DNA of 64,000 nt from the IMG/VR virus record IMGVR_UViG_3300027836_000009, positions 28,114 to 92,113 of that record. One strand, 5' to 3'. Below, piece after piece: positions 7,200 through 15,211 of this stretch; within the stretch, counting starts at the first letter, position 1, and every line of letters starts with the position of its first letter. The DNA comes from a virus. Made by a program: the position numbers and the translations under genes. The notes under the pieces were generated by a model, which worked only from the letters and a program-made list of their open reading frames with translations, had not been told where the DNA came from and ran no database searches.

Positions 7200-8705
7200 A
7201 TGGCAAATGATAAATCAGTCATAAGATCTCTATTTGGTCCAACTATAAAATTGGATGATATGGTATTAGAAGATTTATCCACAGGTACGTCTGCTGAAGT
7301 TGATGCTAAAGGTGGAAAAAGCGGAAGACAATACCAAAATACATTAGGAACAGACTATCCTTTTATTATTATAAATAGTTACGTATTTAATGTTGGCGAA
7401 ATTATTGACTTTGAAATTGATGCAGATGGCTTTTTGCCTAGTATTGACTTAACAGTATCAATGTCTAATACAGCTGGCTTTAAAACAACAAAATTTCCAA
7501 AAGATGGGGATATCATATCTGTTTTTATTAGAGCAAAGAATGATGCGTTTAAACCGATTCGTAATGATTATTTGATAACATATGTTGATAGTGGGCCTGG
7601 TAGTTCAGAAGGCCGAGGTTCAACAATAACATTAAGAGGAAGTCTTTTTATACCTCACATGGACGATGAAGTTATTAAATCATTTGAAGGTACTTCAGTT
7701 GATGTACTGCAAAAAATTTGTAAAGAACTGAAGCTAGGATTCGCAACAAACGAAGATACTACCGACGATTCACAAATTTGGATATGTCCAGGTGACACTC
7801 TAAGGAACACAATTACAAGTATTGTAGATCATGCTTACAAAGATGATAAAAGCTTTTTTAAATGCTTTATTGATGTTTTTTATCATTTAAACTTTGTTAA
7901 TGTTAATACTCAAGTTGCTAGCGAAGGCAAAATGACTGCAGCCATACTTGACATTGTTTTTATGAAAGACGATAAGCCAGATCTTGCTTTAGAAAAATCT
8001 TCACAACAACAAGTTAAGAAATTCTTATGTGATATGGATAACTTTAAAGATACGAATATGTTTATTGAAACATACACAGTACAAAATAATAGTTCTGACA
8101 TATCAAAAAGATGGGGCTACAAAACGTTTGCCCAATTTTATGACCAACAAACACAGGATACTTGGAGCTTATATGTAGATCCTATTGTAACTGATGGCGC
8201 AAATGATACTGCAATCTTATTAAAAGGTAGACCGTATCCTAAAGCTGCTGATGGAACAGCTGAAGAAAAATATTGGGAAAAACAAAATAGATATGTTTGG
8301 CTAGGTGTGCAATCAAAAAATTCACATGATATGTATCTTTATTCAGAAATCTGGAATAGAAGAAATCTTGAAGAACTTGACAAATTATATATTGAAGCTC
8401 ACGTTACACGTTGGAACCCAAACATATATCGAGGTGAAAAGATTCCTATCTTATTACATTCGTTTGGTGATATCAACGATAGGGTTGCCAACAGAACTCC
8501 CAATGATGCAAACTTACCTACTAGTGAAACTGCTCCTACAGCAAATCAATTCTACAGTGGATATTATATGGTTGATGGTATCAAATTAAAGTACACAATT
8601 TCTAAAACTGATACATCAAGTAGTCCACCAGCTGAAGGAACACCAGGTATGACACAAGTTTTTTTATTACGTAGAAGAGAATGGCCAATTCCTGCTACCG
8701 GTTAA
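7200..8705 (+). CDS. Baseplate hub protein, gp27/gpD-like (501 aa)
   Basis: The N-terminal half has the alternating beta pattern of the tail-hub family (T4 gp27, Mu gp44, P2 gpD): YVFNVGEIIDFEIDADGFLP, then a strand-rich region ending GSTITLRGSLFIP. A helical segment with the family-typical EGTSVDVLQKICKELKLGF (around residues 162-180) follows. These proteins form the trimeric ring that joins the tail tube to the central spike. The spike gene lies one gene further downstream (10855). The C-terminal part (YSGYYMVDGIKLKYTIS, then FLLRRREWPIPATG) ends in strands. Confident as a hub-type protein; exact equivalence to gp27 is inferred. Confidence 0.75.
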   Translation: MANDKSVIRSLFGPTIKLDDMVLEDLSTGTSAEVDAKGGKSGRQYQNTLGTDYPFIIINSYVFNVGEIIDFEIDADGFLPSIDLTVSMSNTAGFKTTKFPKDGDIISVFIRAKNDAFKPIRNDYLITYVDSGPGSSEGRGSTITLRGSLFIPHMDDEVIKSFEGTSVDVLQKICKELKLGFATNEDTTDDSQIWICPGDTLRNTITSIVDHAYKDDKSFFKCFIDVFYHLNFVNVNTQVASEGKMTAAILDIVFMKDDKPDLALEKSSQQQVKKFLCDMDNFKDTNMFIETYTVQNNSSDISKRWGYKTFAQFYDQQTQDTWSLYVDPIVTDGANDTAILLKGRPYPKAADGTAEEKYWEKQNRYVWLGVQSKNSHDMYLYSEIWNRRNLEELDKLYIEAHVTRWNPNIYRGEKIPILLHSFGDINDRVANRTPNDANLPTSETAPTANQFYSGYYMVDGIKLKYTISKTDTSSSPPAEGTPGMTQVFLLRRREWPIPATG

Positions 8706-8709
8706 AAAT

Positions 8710-8720
8710 GAATATATAAA
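8710..8720 (+). promoter_or_regulatory. GAATATATAAA element just before the start at 8723
   Basis: Same core as the other TATATA elements, but it ends two bases before the ATG, so a transcript from it would start within the gene. It may be only the A/T-rich start context. Reported for completeness. Confidence 0.15.
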
Positions 8721-8722
8721 TT

Positions 8723-10858
8723 ATGCAATATACAGATAAACTAACAAAAGGTTTTTTAAACGGTAATGGCTTTCTAACTCAAGACGCGCGTTCACAAGGC
8801 GTTGGTAGTGGTATAAGATATGATATTGAAGATCCTACTTATTTAGGATTTTATTGGCACATAGTGCCAAACACTGTTAAAGATCCACTTAATTATGATT
8901 TAGATTATTTGCCTCAAGGATTATTTTTACCTGAGGATCATCCTGATTCAGCTATAGATTATTTAAAAAGAACTGGTGAATATTACCGCGCCAATATGAT
9001 GCGTGAATTTTCTGAAGGTTTTAAAACATTATTACGAGATCAACCTTGGGCTTGGGACAAAGTATCTGGGCTTGGTGAAATTTCAAAAATAGATCCAAAA
9101 CAAAACTTTAGAGGTAAAGAGAAAAAAATAATTTTTGAAGGCAACGAAACAATTTCTATGCGTTTAACTTATCTTTTGGATCTTTATCGCAAAGCTGCGT
9201 TTGACCCAATTTACATGAGGTGGAAATTGCCTGAAACTCAAAGACTTTTTGAAATGCGAGTTGTTGTTGCTGAAATCCGAACTTTAGGTAATGGATTTGG
9301 TGGAATTAATGAGCCAGCAACTTTTATAGATTTTATTTTTGAAGAATGTGAATTTACAGCTATTGAAGATGGCTTTGAACACATTGATGAATTAACCAAT
9401 TACCCAGGTGAATCTCCTAGGGTTAAATTTGGTATAAAAGTTGGTCGTATTCGTGAAAGCAATCATTATGGTTTATTTGGTGCTCTTTTAGCTGATACAT
9501 TTCAACCTTGGATGAATGGTAAAGGTTTTGGTTCAGCTGCTTTTAATGAATTAACACGAGCAGTTAACCCAACTGGTGAAGCAATTAATTTAGCAGGTAC
9601 TATATTACAAGCACTTAGATCACCAGATGGTATAAATGATTACTTAACTCCTGATAGCATAAGATCTGATAGAGAACAAAGGTTTGCTGCAGGCAGCGAT
9701 TCTCGTATTAGGCCAGACGGAACGTTTAAATGGTCAGAAGTTGGTGAAATATTAAAAGGTATTGATGTTGCGACAGAAGGAATTAATATTGGTTTAAGAG
9801 AAGCACCTAATAATGAATCCGAGCAACCATTAGGTAATAATAATCCTGAAGAGCCACAGAAAAATACGGATCCTACAGATTTAGGAAAGGGGGATTTAAC
9901 AACAGTAGGGAAGCCAATAGGAAAAGGCGATTTACAAGTACAAAAAAGTCAGCAAGAATCTTTTTTAGGTAGGGCTATTCGTAATTACATAGACCAACAA
10001 ATCAATGCAGCTAAACTAGGAAACGTTTATGGTTTTTCTTTAGCAAACATAAGTGCTCAATTAGCGCTTGCTGCTCAAGATCCACTTTATGCTGCACAAC
10101 AGCTTATACAAAAACTTTCAAAGCCTAAGCCGCCTGGAACTTTAGGTAACATAGGAATAAGTAAAACGCAAACAAACTTATTACAAATATTTGCTTCAAC
10201 ATTATCAAATGCAAATGCTGAATATTCAGCCGCAGCTAAAAAAGCAAAGGCTTCACAAATATTAACTGGTAAGCCTGGAACTGAAACGTTAGCAAACGCA
10301 ATTGACCCTTCTGGAAACCCAGGAAAAGCTTTTGACGCGCCTAAGCCTTCAAGTTCATTGATAAACCCAATTGATAAATTATTATTAGGTGGTAGTTCAA
10401 ATTTAGTAGGTAATCCTGGGAAAGAAATAATTTCAGGTTCACCTTCATCAATACAAGGATCGTTAGGAAAAGAACCTTTAATGATCCCACCAAAAAGTAC
10501 AGGCGATGATAAAATAAAACTTGAAGGGCCACAAGTTAATCTTGTAGGTGATCCAGGAAAAACTGAGTTATTAGGAAACAGTTTATCATCAAGTGCTGAA
10601 TCAGCGGTTGAACTTAGCGGACCAAATGTAAGTATAAGCGGTAAACTTGATAAAGAAATTCTTGAAGGCGAAGGTTCTTTTTCTGGTGATTCATTAGGAC
10701 AAGAAAAACTTACAGGTGAAGGATCTTTATCTGGTGATTCGTTAGGTCAAGAACAACTTAAAGCGCCACAATCAGGTCCTGCCGAAAAACCTGGAGCTGA
10801 AGAACTTAAAGGACCAGTTATTAAAAATGAGAAATTAGGTAATATAGGATTATCATGA
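8723..10858 (+). CDS. Tail-tube-fold baseplate protein with repetitive C-terminal extension (711 aa)
   Basis: Residues about 1-270 look like a tail-tube initiator or cap: YMRWKLPETQRLFEMRVVVA, then TFIDFIFEECEFTAIEDGFE, which resembles the paired sheets of tube proteins (compare T4 gp48/gp54/gp19). Residues about 370 onward are low-complexity. From about 510 to 711 degenerate repeats of the form G-(D/N)-x-G-(K/Q)-E-x-L-x-G occur, including a near-perfect 48-base tandem repeat at 10668-10763. Such a flexible tail on a tube initiator is unusual. The stop overlaps the next start as ATGA. It lies between the hub and spike genes, which supports a central baseplate role. Confidence 0.65.
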   Translation: MQYTDKLTKGFLNGNGFLTQDARSQGVGSGIRYDIEDPTYLGFYWHIVPNTVKDPLNYDLDYLPQGLFLPEDHPDSAIDYLKRTGEYYRANMMREFSEGFKTLLRDQPWAWDKVSGLGEISKIDPKQNFRGKEKKIIFEGNETISMRLTYLLDLYRKAAFDPIYMRWKLPETQRLFEMRVVVAEIRTLGNGFGGINEPATFIDFIFEECEFTAIEDGFEHIDELTNYPGESPRVKFGIKVGRIRESNHYGLFGALLADTFQPWMNGKGFGSAAFNELTRAVNPTGEAINLAGTILQALRSPDGINDYLTPDSIRSDREQRFAAGSDSRIRPDGTFKWSEVGEILKGIDVATEGINIGLREAPNNESEQPLGNNNPEEPQKNTDPTDLGKGDLTTVGKPIGKGDLQVQKSQQESFLGRAIRNYIDQQINAAKLGNVYGFSLANISAQLALAAQDPLYAAQQLIQKLSKPKPPGTLGNIGISKTQTNLLQIFASTLSNANAEYSAAAKKAKASQILTGKPGTETLANAIDPSGNPGKAFDAPKPSSSLINPIDKLLLGGSSNLVGNPGKEIISGSPSSIQGSLGKEPLMIPPKSTGDDKIKLEGPQVNLVGDPGKTELLGNSLSSSAESAVELSGPNVSISGKLDKEILEGEGSFSGDSLGQEKLTGEGSLSGDSLGQEQLKAPQSGPAEKPGAEELKGPVIKNEKLGNIGLS
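10668..10763 (+). repeat. Two 48-base tandem repeats
   Basis: Two adjacent 48-base units encode EGEGSFSGDSLGQEKLT-like and GEGSLSGDSLGQEQLK-like peptides. They differ at only a few, mostly third-position, bases. They are the best-preserved of a longer series of degenerate repeats in this C-terminal region. Confidence 0.75.
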
Positions 10859-11595
10859 GAGGATTATCAAAAGAAGTTTTAAAAGCATCATATTTTATTG
10901 GAAAAATAGTTGATGCAGACGATCCCGATAAGGAAGGGAAAGCTAAGATCCGTGTGTTTGGTTTATTTGACGATTTAGAAGATGACAAGCTTCCTTGGTA
11001 TCAGCCATTTAATCGTCAAATGTTTTCAGGCGATGGCGGGTTTGCTGATATATCAATTCCAAAGAAAGATGTGTTTGTACAAGTCAGATTTTCTGAAGGT
11101 AATGTTTATTCAGGCGAATATGCGTCAATCCAAAATTTTAGCGAAGCTGTTAAAAAAGATATTTCTGATACATATCTAAATTCGCATGTCCTTGCATATG
11201 ATACTGAAGAAGAATTAAAAGTTTATTATACACCAGGCAAAGGTTTGGTTATAACTTTAAAAAGTTCTTTAATTAATATTGCACCAGATTCAAGTATCGT
11301 AATTGAACACAAAGATACTAAAAGTTCAATTTATTTAGTAGGCGATGAAATACAAATATCATCAGAAAACACTGTTAACGTTACAACAAAAAATGTTGTT
11401 ATAGATCATAGTGAAACTGTTGAACTTGGTGCTGGAGCTAGTGAACGACTTGTTCTTGGTGATTCATTTAAAAGTTTTTTTAATTCACACGTACATATTG
11501 GAAACTTAGGTGCTCCAACAACACCACCTACTATGCCAATGTTAGATGTATTATTAAGCGGCAAAGCTAGTCAACCCGTAGTTAAAACAGTATAA
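10855..11595 (+). CDS. gp5-type central spike protein without lysozyme domain (246 aa)
   Basis: Residues about 10-105 form an OB-fold-like domain (FIGKIVDADDPDKEGKAKIR, then VFVQVRFSEGNVYSGEY) as in T4 gp5 and P2 gpV. Residues about 120-205 are short repeated strands (SSIVIEHKDTKSSIYLVGDE, then NTVNVTTKNVVIDHSETVEL) typical of the trimeric beta-helix needle. The tip has SHVHIG, an H-x-H motif like the metal-binding histidines at the tip of P2-type spikes. There is no lysozyme insert, unlike T4 gp5 (575 aa), so peptidoglycan digestion must be supplied elsewhere. It overlaps the previous gene by four bases. Confidence 0.8.
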   Translation: MRGLSKEVLKASYFIGKIVDADDPDKEGKAKIRVFGLFDDLEDDKLPWYQPFNRQMFSGDGGFADISIPKKDVFVQVRFSEGNVYSGEYASIQNFSEAVKKDISDTYLNSHVLAYDTEEELKVYYTPGKGLVITLKSSLINIAPDSSIVIEHKDTKSSIYLVGDEIQISSENTVNVTTKNVVIDHSETVELGAGASERLVLGDSFKSFFNSHVHIGNLGAPTTPPTMPMLDVLLSGKASQPVVKTV

Positions 11596-11611
11596 ACCAA
11601 ATATTAAAAAT

Positions 11612-12178
11612 ATGTTAGTACCAGAAGTATTAGAACAACAATTAAAGAAAGCTTTCGAAGATCTTCAGCCTACAATAGAATCTGAACTGAACACTCATTT
11701 TTCTGCAAAAATGACAGGTCACACAGCGCTAGGTGTTAATGAAGATCTTGACATGGGTGGAATTGTAGAAACTGAAAGTGTTAATAGCATTTACACAGTT
11801 CAAGAAAAAACTGATAAGTGGGCTATTGAAAATCCGGCAGGAGAAATTAATTCAACAATATTACGAGCAGTATATAAAGATAAGCTATGGACTGAAGTTT
11901 CAAAAAACTGGGCAAAAAGTTTATCTGAACATATCTCGAAAGATATCACAATGACAATGTCAAAAGAATTAGCTCCTGCATTAACAGAAATTATAACTGA
12001 CTATTTAAAATCTGCAACGATATCAGTAATTATACCAGCACTCGCGATAAACATCCCAAGCCCCACTGGACTTCCAATACCGAATCCATTACCATTGGAA
12101 CTTCTTCTTAGCCCAATCATACCAGACGCAATAGAAGCTTTATTGTTTAAGATTAATTCGTTTGGTGGAATAAAGTAA
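11612..12178 (+). CDS. Hypothetical baseplate-operon protein with hydrophobic Pro-rich C-terminus (188 aa)
   Basis: The first 125 residues are soluble and helical. Residues about 130-180 are strongly hydrophobic and Pro-rich (VIIPALAINIPSPTGLPIPN). That is not a classical transmembrane helix, but it could insert in a membrane or pack into a cavity of the spike or hub. It directly follows the spike gene, a common place for spike-associated proteins. Family not recognised. Confidence 0.65.
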   Translation: MLVPEVLEQQLKKAFEDLQPTIESELNTHFSAKMTGHTALGVNEDLDMGGIVETESVNSIYTVQEKTDKWAIENPAGEINSTILRAVYKDKLWTEVSKNWAKSLSEHISKDITMTMSKELAPALTEIITDYLKSATISVIIPALAINIPSPTGLPIPNPLPLELLLSPIIPDAIEALLFKINSFGGIK

Positions 12179-12187
12179 TTAGTTATC

Positions 12188-12210
12188 TTAGGGTATGATA
12201 TATACCTTAA
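12188..12210. promoter_or_regulatory. Imperfect palindrome containing a TATATA element, upstream of the S1-like gene
   Basis: TTAGGGTAT (12188-12196) faces ATACCTTAA (12202-12210): nine positions, eight complementary, with GATAT between. The TATATA core (12199-12204) overlaps the right arm. The start at 12224 is 13 bases on. It could be a promoter under dyad-operator control, or an RNA hairpin bound by the S1-like product itself. Confidence 0.4.
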
Positions 12211-12223
12211 CAAAAATAAAAAT

Positions 12224-13420
12224 ATGATCATTCAAAAAACATTAGAAGAAGCGTCTTGGGAAGCAATAATGCAACAAGACAAGAAGACTCCCAACCCGGA
12301 GATCTTGGAGAAGTACGGAGTAAAAGTTTTTAACAATCAGCCTTATGCTTTAGAGTATTACGAAAAGGTGTTTTTAGGTTCGGATCCTGAAAGTAAAGAA
12401 CCAATTATTGGGGAATCTCGTAGAATCTTAACTATCAATTCAGTTAACGATAAAGATATGTTAGTTACATTAAGTGGATTTGTTGAAGCCTCAATTGATA
12501 TTAGAGGTGAAAAACATTTCTGTTCTTTAATGAATACTACGCCAGCTGATTTATTAGAGTGGTTAAAAGAAACTGAAAACAGAGAATCGTTTGTTGCTAG
12601 CGGACATACCGTTATTGTTGAAATGATTAAGCCGTATGTTAAAGCTTCAATTTCAAAAGGACATTCATTAAAAATGAAGTCTGAATTCTTTGGGGAAATT
12701 CGTAAACCGTCTGCGGCATATTACGGAAAAATCAAAGAAAAGAACGGAGGAGGATTTATTATTAACGTACAAGGAATTGACGGATTCTTACCTGGGTCAT
12801 TAGCTGCAACAAATATCGTTCGTGATTTTGACTCAATGTTAGGAAAAGAAATTCCAGTAATGGTTGAAGATTACTTAAAAGAAAGTGACACATTTGTTTT
12901 TTCTTATAAGAAATATATTAGTACTGTGATGAACAGTAAAATTAATGAACTTGATTTAGACAAAAAATACGCAGGTACAGTAACTGGAAGTGCGAAGTAT
13001 GGTGTCTTTGTTGAATTTGATGAACTTTTTACAGGTTTAATTCATACAAGCAAAATGACTCCGGAATTGCATAACAAATTTGTTAAAGGAACATTTAAAT
13101 CTGGAGACAAAGTTGAATTTTGGATAAAAGAAATTACTGACGATAAGAAATTGATCTTAACTGATGAAGATCCTTCAATTCGTCGTAATCAATTAGAAGA
13201 ATTCAAAACTGCAAGCCTAGGAAAAATTGTTGAAGCTGAAGTTGTTTCAGTTCAACCGTTTGGTGTACTATTTAAAGTTCAAAAAGATATTGTTGGTTTA
13301 GTTTCCCAAAAAGAAATCAAGACCAAGAAAAAGAACTACTCAATTGGTGACAAAGTAATGGTTACAATTGATAGAGTTCACAACGATAAAATTTTCCTTT
13401 CACTGCCAAATGAAGATTAA
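12224..13420 (+). CDS. S1-domain RNA-binding protein, ribosomal protein S1-like (398 aa)
   Basis: At least three S1 (OB-fold RNA-binding) repeats are visible: residues about 165-230 (YYGKIKEKNGGGFIINVQGI, then DGFLPGS), 247-315 (KYAGTVTGSAKYGVFVEFDE, then LFTGLIHTSKM) and 332-396 (GKIVEAEVVSVQPFGVLFKV, then GLVSQKEI). Residues 66-145 may be a degenerate fourth. Repeats 2 and 3 have the classical G.V....~GvfV....~~GL.h signature. S1 binds mRNA at the 30S platform and promotes initiation; phage proteins with S1 repeats could redirect ribosomes or bind phage RNA. Host S1 usually has six repeats. Its position inside a baseplate operon is odd. It is preceded by a palindromic TATA region and overlaps the next gene by 11 bases. 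Confidence 0.85.
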   Translation: MIIQKTLEEASWEAIMQQDKKTPNPEILEKYGVKVFNNQPYALEYYEKVFLGSDPESKEPIIGESRRILTINSVNDKDMLVTLSGFVEASIDIRGEKHFCSLMNTTPADLLEWLKETENRESFVASGHTVIVEMIKPYVKASISKGHSLKMKSEFFGEIRKPSAAYYGKIKEKNGGGFIINVQGIDGFLPGSLAATNIVRDFDSMLGKEIPVMVEDYLKESDTFVFSYKKYISTVMNSKINELDLDKKYAGTVTGSAKYGVFVEFDELFTGLIHTSKMTPELHNKFVKGTFKSGDKVEFWIKEITDDKKLILTDEDPSIRRNQLEEFKTASLGKIVEAEVVSVQPFGVLFKVQKDIVGLVSQKEIKTKKKNYSIGDKVMVTIDRVHNDKIFLSLPNED

Positions 13421-14825
13421 AAAGAACTACTCAAAAGCTGAAGTACTTGACGGAATTAAAATAGGATTCGAGTTTGAATTCTATTCCTCACTTGATGTTT
13501 TTGAAACTGCAAAACAATTAGCTAAATATACTAAGAAGAGAGTGGTAGTTCCACTTTCTCTTAGTGATATTTCAAATCCTAAACCACTTTACCATTCACC
13601 AGTTACACCAACTGCTGATATCTTTAAACTTGAACCTGATTACTCAGGAGGTAAAAAGATGTGTGAACTTGTAACAGGACCTATAAAATATGCAGATGCC
13701 AGAAACATCTTAATTAAAGTTTTTGAGTGGATTCAATCAAATGGTTATACAAATGAAAGATGTTCAATTCACGTTAACATGAGTATTGACGGTGATGTTG
13801 TTCCAACTTTATACACAATTCAAAACATAAACATACCAAAGTTTATTCTTTCGTTTGATGAAAACAAAATTTTTGACAAATTTCCTGAACGTAAAGATAG
13901 TGTTTATGCAAGAAGTATAAAACAAATCAGACCTAACCGAGTTCTTTTTTATTCTCCAACGCTTGAAGATTTTAGTCGTTCAACACTTAATCTTCCGTCT
14001 GACGAAAAATACTACGGTGTTAACTTTTTGAAAGCTGAGAAAGGATATCTTGAATATCGTTACTTAGGTGGGAAAGATTATCAAAAGAAAAGCAAAGTTA
14101 TTCTTGACATAATTGATTACCAAGCTTTACATTTATTTGACACACTTAACTTTACAGGTTTTAGTGATAAAGAAAGAGCTGACTTTAAAAAGATGATAGA
14201 TCTTGACAAAAAGATTTATGAAGGCTTTAGTAAATATTCGGAATTTAGAAAGAAATTTCCTGATATTAAAGTTGGTGTTGATATGGTTGACGATCCACAA
14301 GTTCTTGAAGCTGTTTGGGGTAATTTGAGAGAGAAATTATATGAATTAATCGTTACAGGTAAAATGTCAAAAGGTGAGTTTAATTACGATACTGAATTAG
14401 GACGTTACCAATTGAAGAAAACAAAACTTAAAAACTGTAATCTTTCTGATTTTGAATTTATTGATTGTGAAATAGAAGGTATTATGACAAGATCTTGGTT
14501 TTACGAATGTAAAATTAAAAACAGTCGTATAACAGAAAGTGAGTTTTTAAAAGCAAACACAATTGACTTTTCAAAAATTGCTGATAGTGAATTACATGTA
14601 GGTAATACTTGTAATGACTGTTACATTGAGAATAAAAAAATGAGTATCAACTGTGAAGTTAATGCTGGTGTTATTCGTAACGGCGAAATTGGTAAATTAG
14701 CAAAAATATCAAAAGATACACTTATCGTTGAAGGTCAGCCTGCTGAATCTGGAAACGCTGGTAGTAGTTCTTATAGTGATCCTAATCAAGATAAGAATAA
14801 TAAGAAAAAAATAAAAGAAAAATAA
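13410..14825 (+). CDS. Amidoligase-like enzyme with pentapeptide-like C-terminal domain (471 aa)
   Basis: The start is taken at ATG 13410; the upstream extension to 13368 would overlap the S1-like gene by 53 bases. GIKIGFEFEF near residue 20 and ERCSIHVNMSI near residue 115 match the G-x-E-x-E and H-x-N/H signatures of the amidoligase family (glutamine-synthetase-like fold, ATP-dependent carboxylate-amine ligases), which includes uncharacterised phage members. EYRYLGGKDY around residue 215 fits a further conserved segment. After about residue 330 the sequence changes to short repeats (LKNCNLSDFEFIDCEIEGIM) like a pentapeptide-repeat or right-handed beta-helix domain. The role could be peptide tagging or capsid/baseplate modification; neither is proven. 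The C-terminus is Ser/Lys-rich. Confidence 0.65.
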   Translation: MKIKKNYSKAEVLDGIKIGFEFEFYSSLDVFETAKQLAKYTKKRVVVPLSLSDISNPKPLYHSPVTPTADIFKLEPDYSGGKKMCELVTGPIKYADARNILIKVFEWIQSNGYTNERCSIHVNMSIDGDVVPTLYTIQNINIPKFILSFDENKIFDKFPERKDSVYARSIKQIRPNRVLFYSPTLEDFSRSTLNLPSDEKYYGVNFLKAEKGYLEYRYLGGKDYQKKSKVILDIIDYQALHLFDTLNFTGFSDKERADFKKMIDLDKKIYEGFSKYSEFRKKFPDIKVGVDMVDDPQVLEAVWGNLREKLYELIVTGKMSKGEFNYDTELGRYQLKKTKLKNCNLSDFEFIDCEIEGIMTRSWFYECKIKNSRITESEFLKANTIDFSKIADSELHVGNTCNDCYIENKKMSINCEVNAGVIRNGEIGKLAKISKDTLIVEGQPAESGNAGSSSYSDPNQDKNNKKKIKEK

Positions 14826-14827
14826 TC

Positions 14828-15196
14828 ATGAAGTACATTAAAAAATTTGAAGATTATGTTGCTTCTTATAAAGACAGCAATCTTCAAAATGATGACGAGG
14901 AACAATTCAAAAAAGCTGCAAAAGTAACAACTAACGAAAGTGGTTTTGTTATTGAATATAATGATGATAAAGTTACAATTGAAAGCGGTCTTGATGAAGG
15001 TAATGAAGAAGTTCCTGTAGATGAAATTGCTGAAGCACTAAAAAAACTTGGCGCTGAAACTGTTACTTTTGAAAATGAAGATGGTGAAACTGAATCTCAT
15101 CCAGTTAATGAGTTTTTAAGAAAATTGAATCCGCTTCGTTGGAAATTATCAAAGAAACATAGGTCAATTGCTGGTGCAATAAAAGACGACGAATAA
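14828..15196 (+). CDS. Acidic small protein with capsid-targeting-like N-terminus (122 aa)
   Basis: It begins MKYIKKFEDYVASYKD, similar in outline to the MK-x-aromatic-x-E-F starts at 55996, 62687 and 63085, though this is the weakest match and has no clear cleavage site. The middle is acidic with a beta pattern (VIEYNDDKVTIESG) and the C-terminal 25 residues are basic (NPLRWKLSKKHRS). Not recognised otherwise. A perfect 10-bp inverted repeat (14846-14855 with 14879-14888) lies just inside the gene. It starts two bases after the amidoligase-like gene. Confidence 0.6.
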   Translation: MKYIKKFEDYVASYKDSNLQNDDEEQFKKAAKVTTNESGFVIEYNDDKVTIESGLDEGNEEVPVDEIAEALKKLGAETVTFENEDGETESHPVNEFLRKLNPLRWKLSKKHRSIAGAIKDDE

Positions 15197-15211
15197 AATT
15201 ATCATAATGAC

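Noticed and set aside
7193-7200. TATAAATA, an exact T4 late consensus
   Set aside because: Consists of the last codons and stop of the previous gene and overlaps the ATG at 7200, so it would start a transcript inside the gene.
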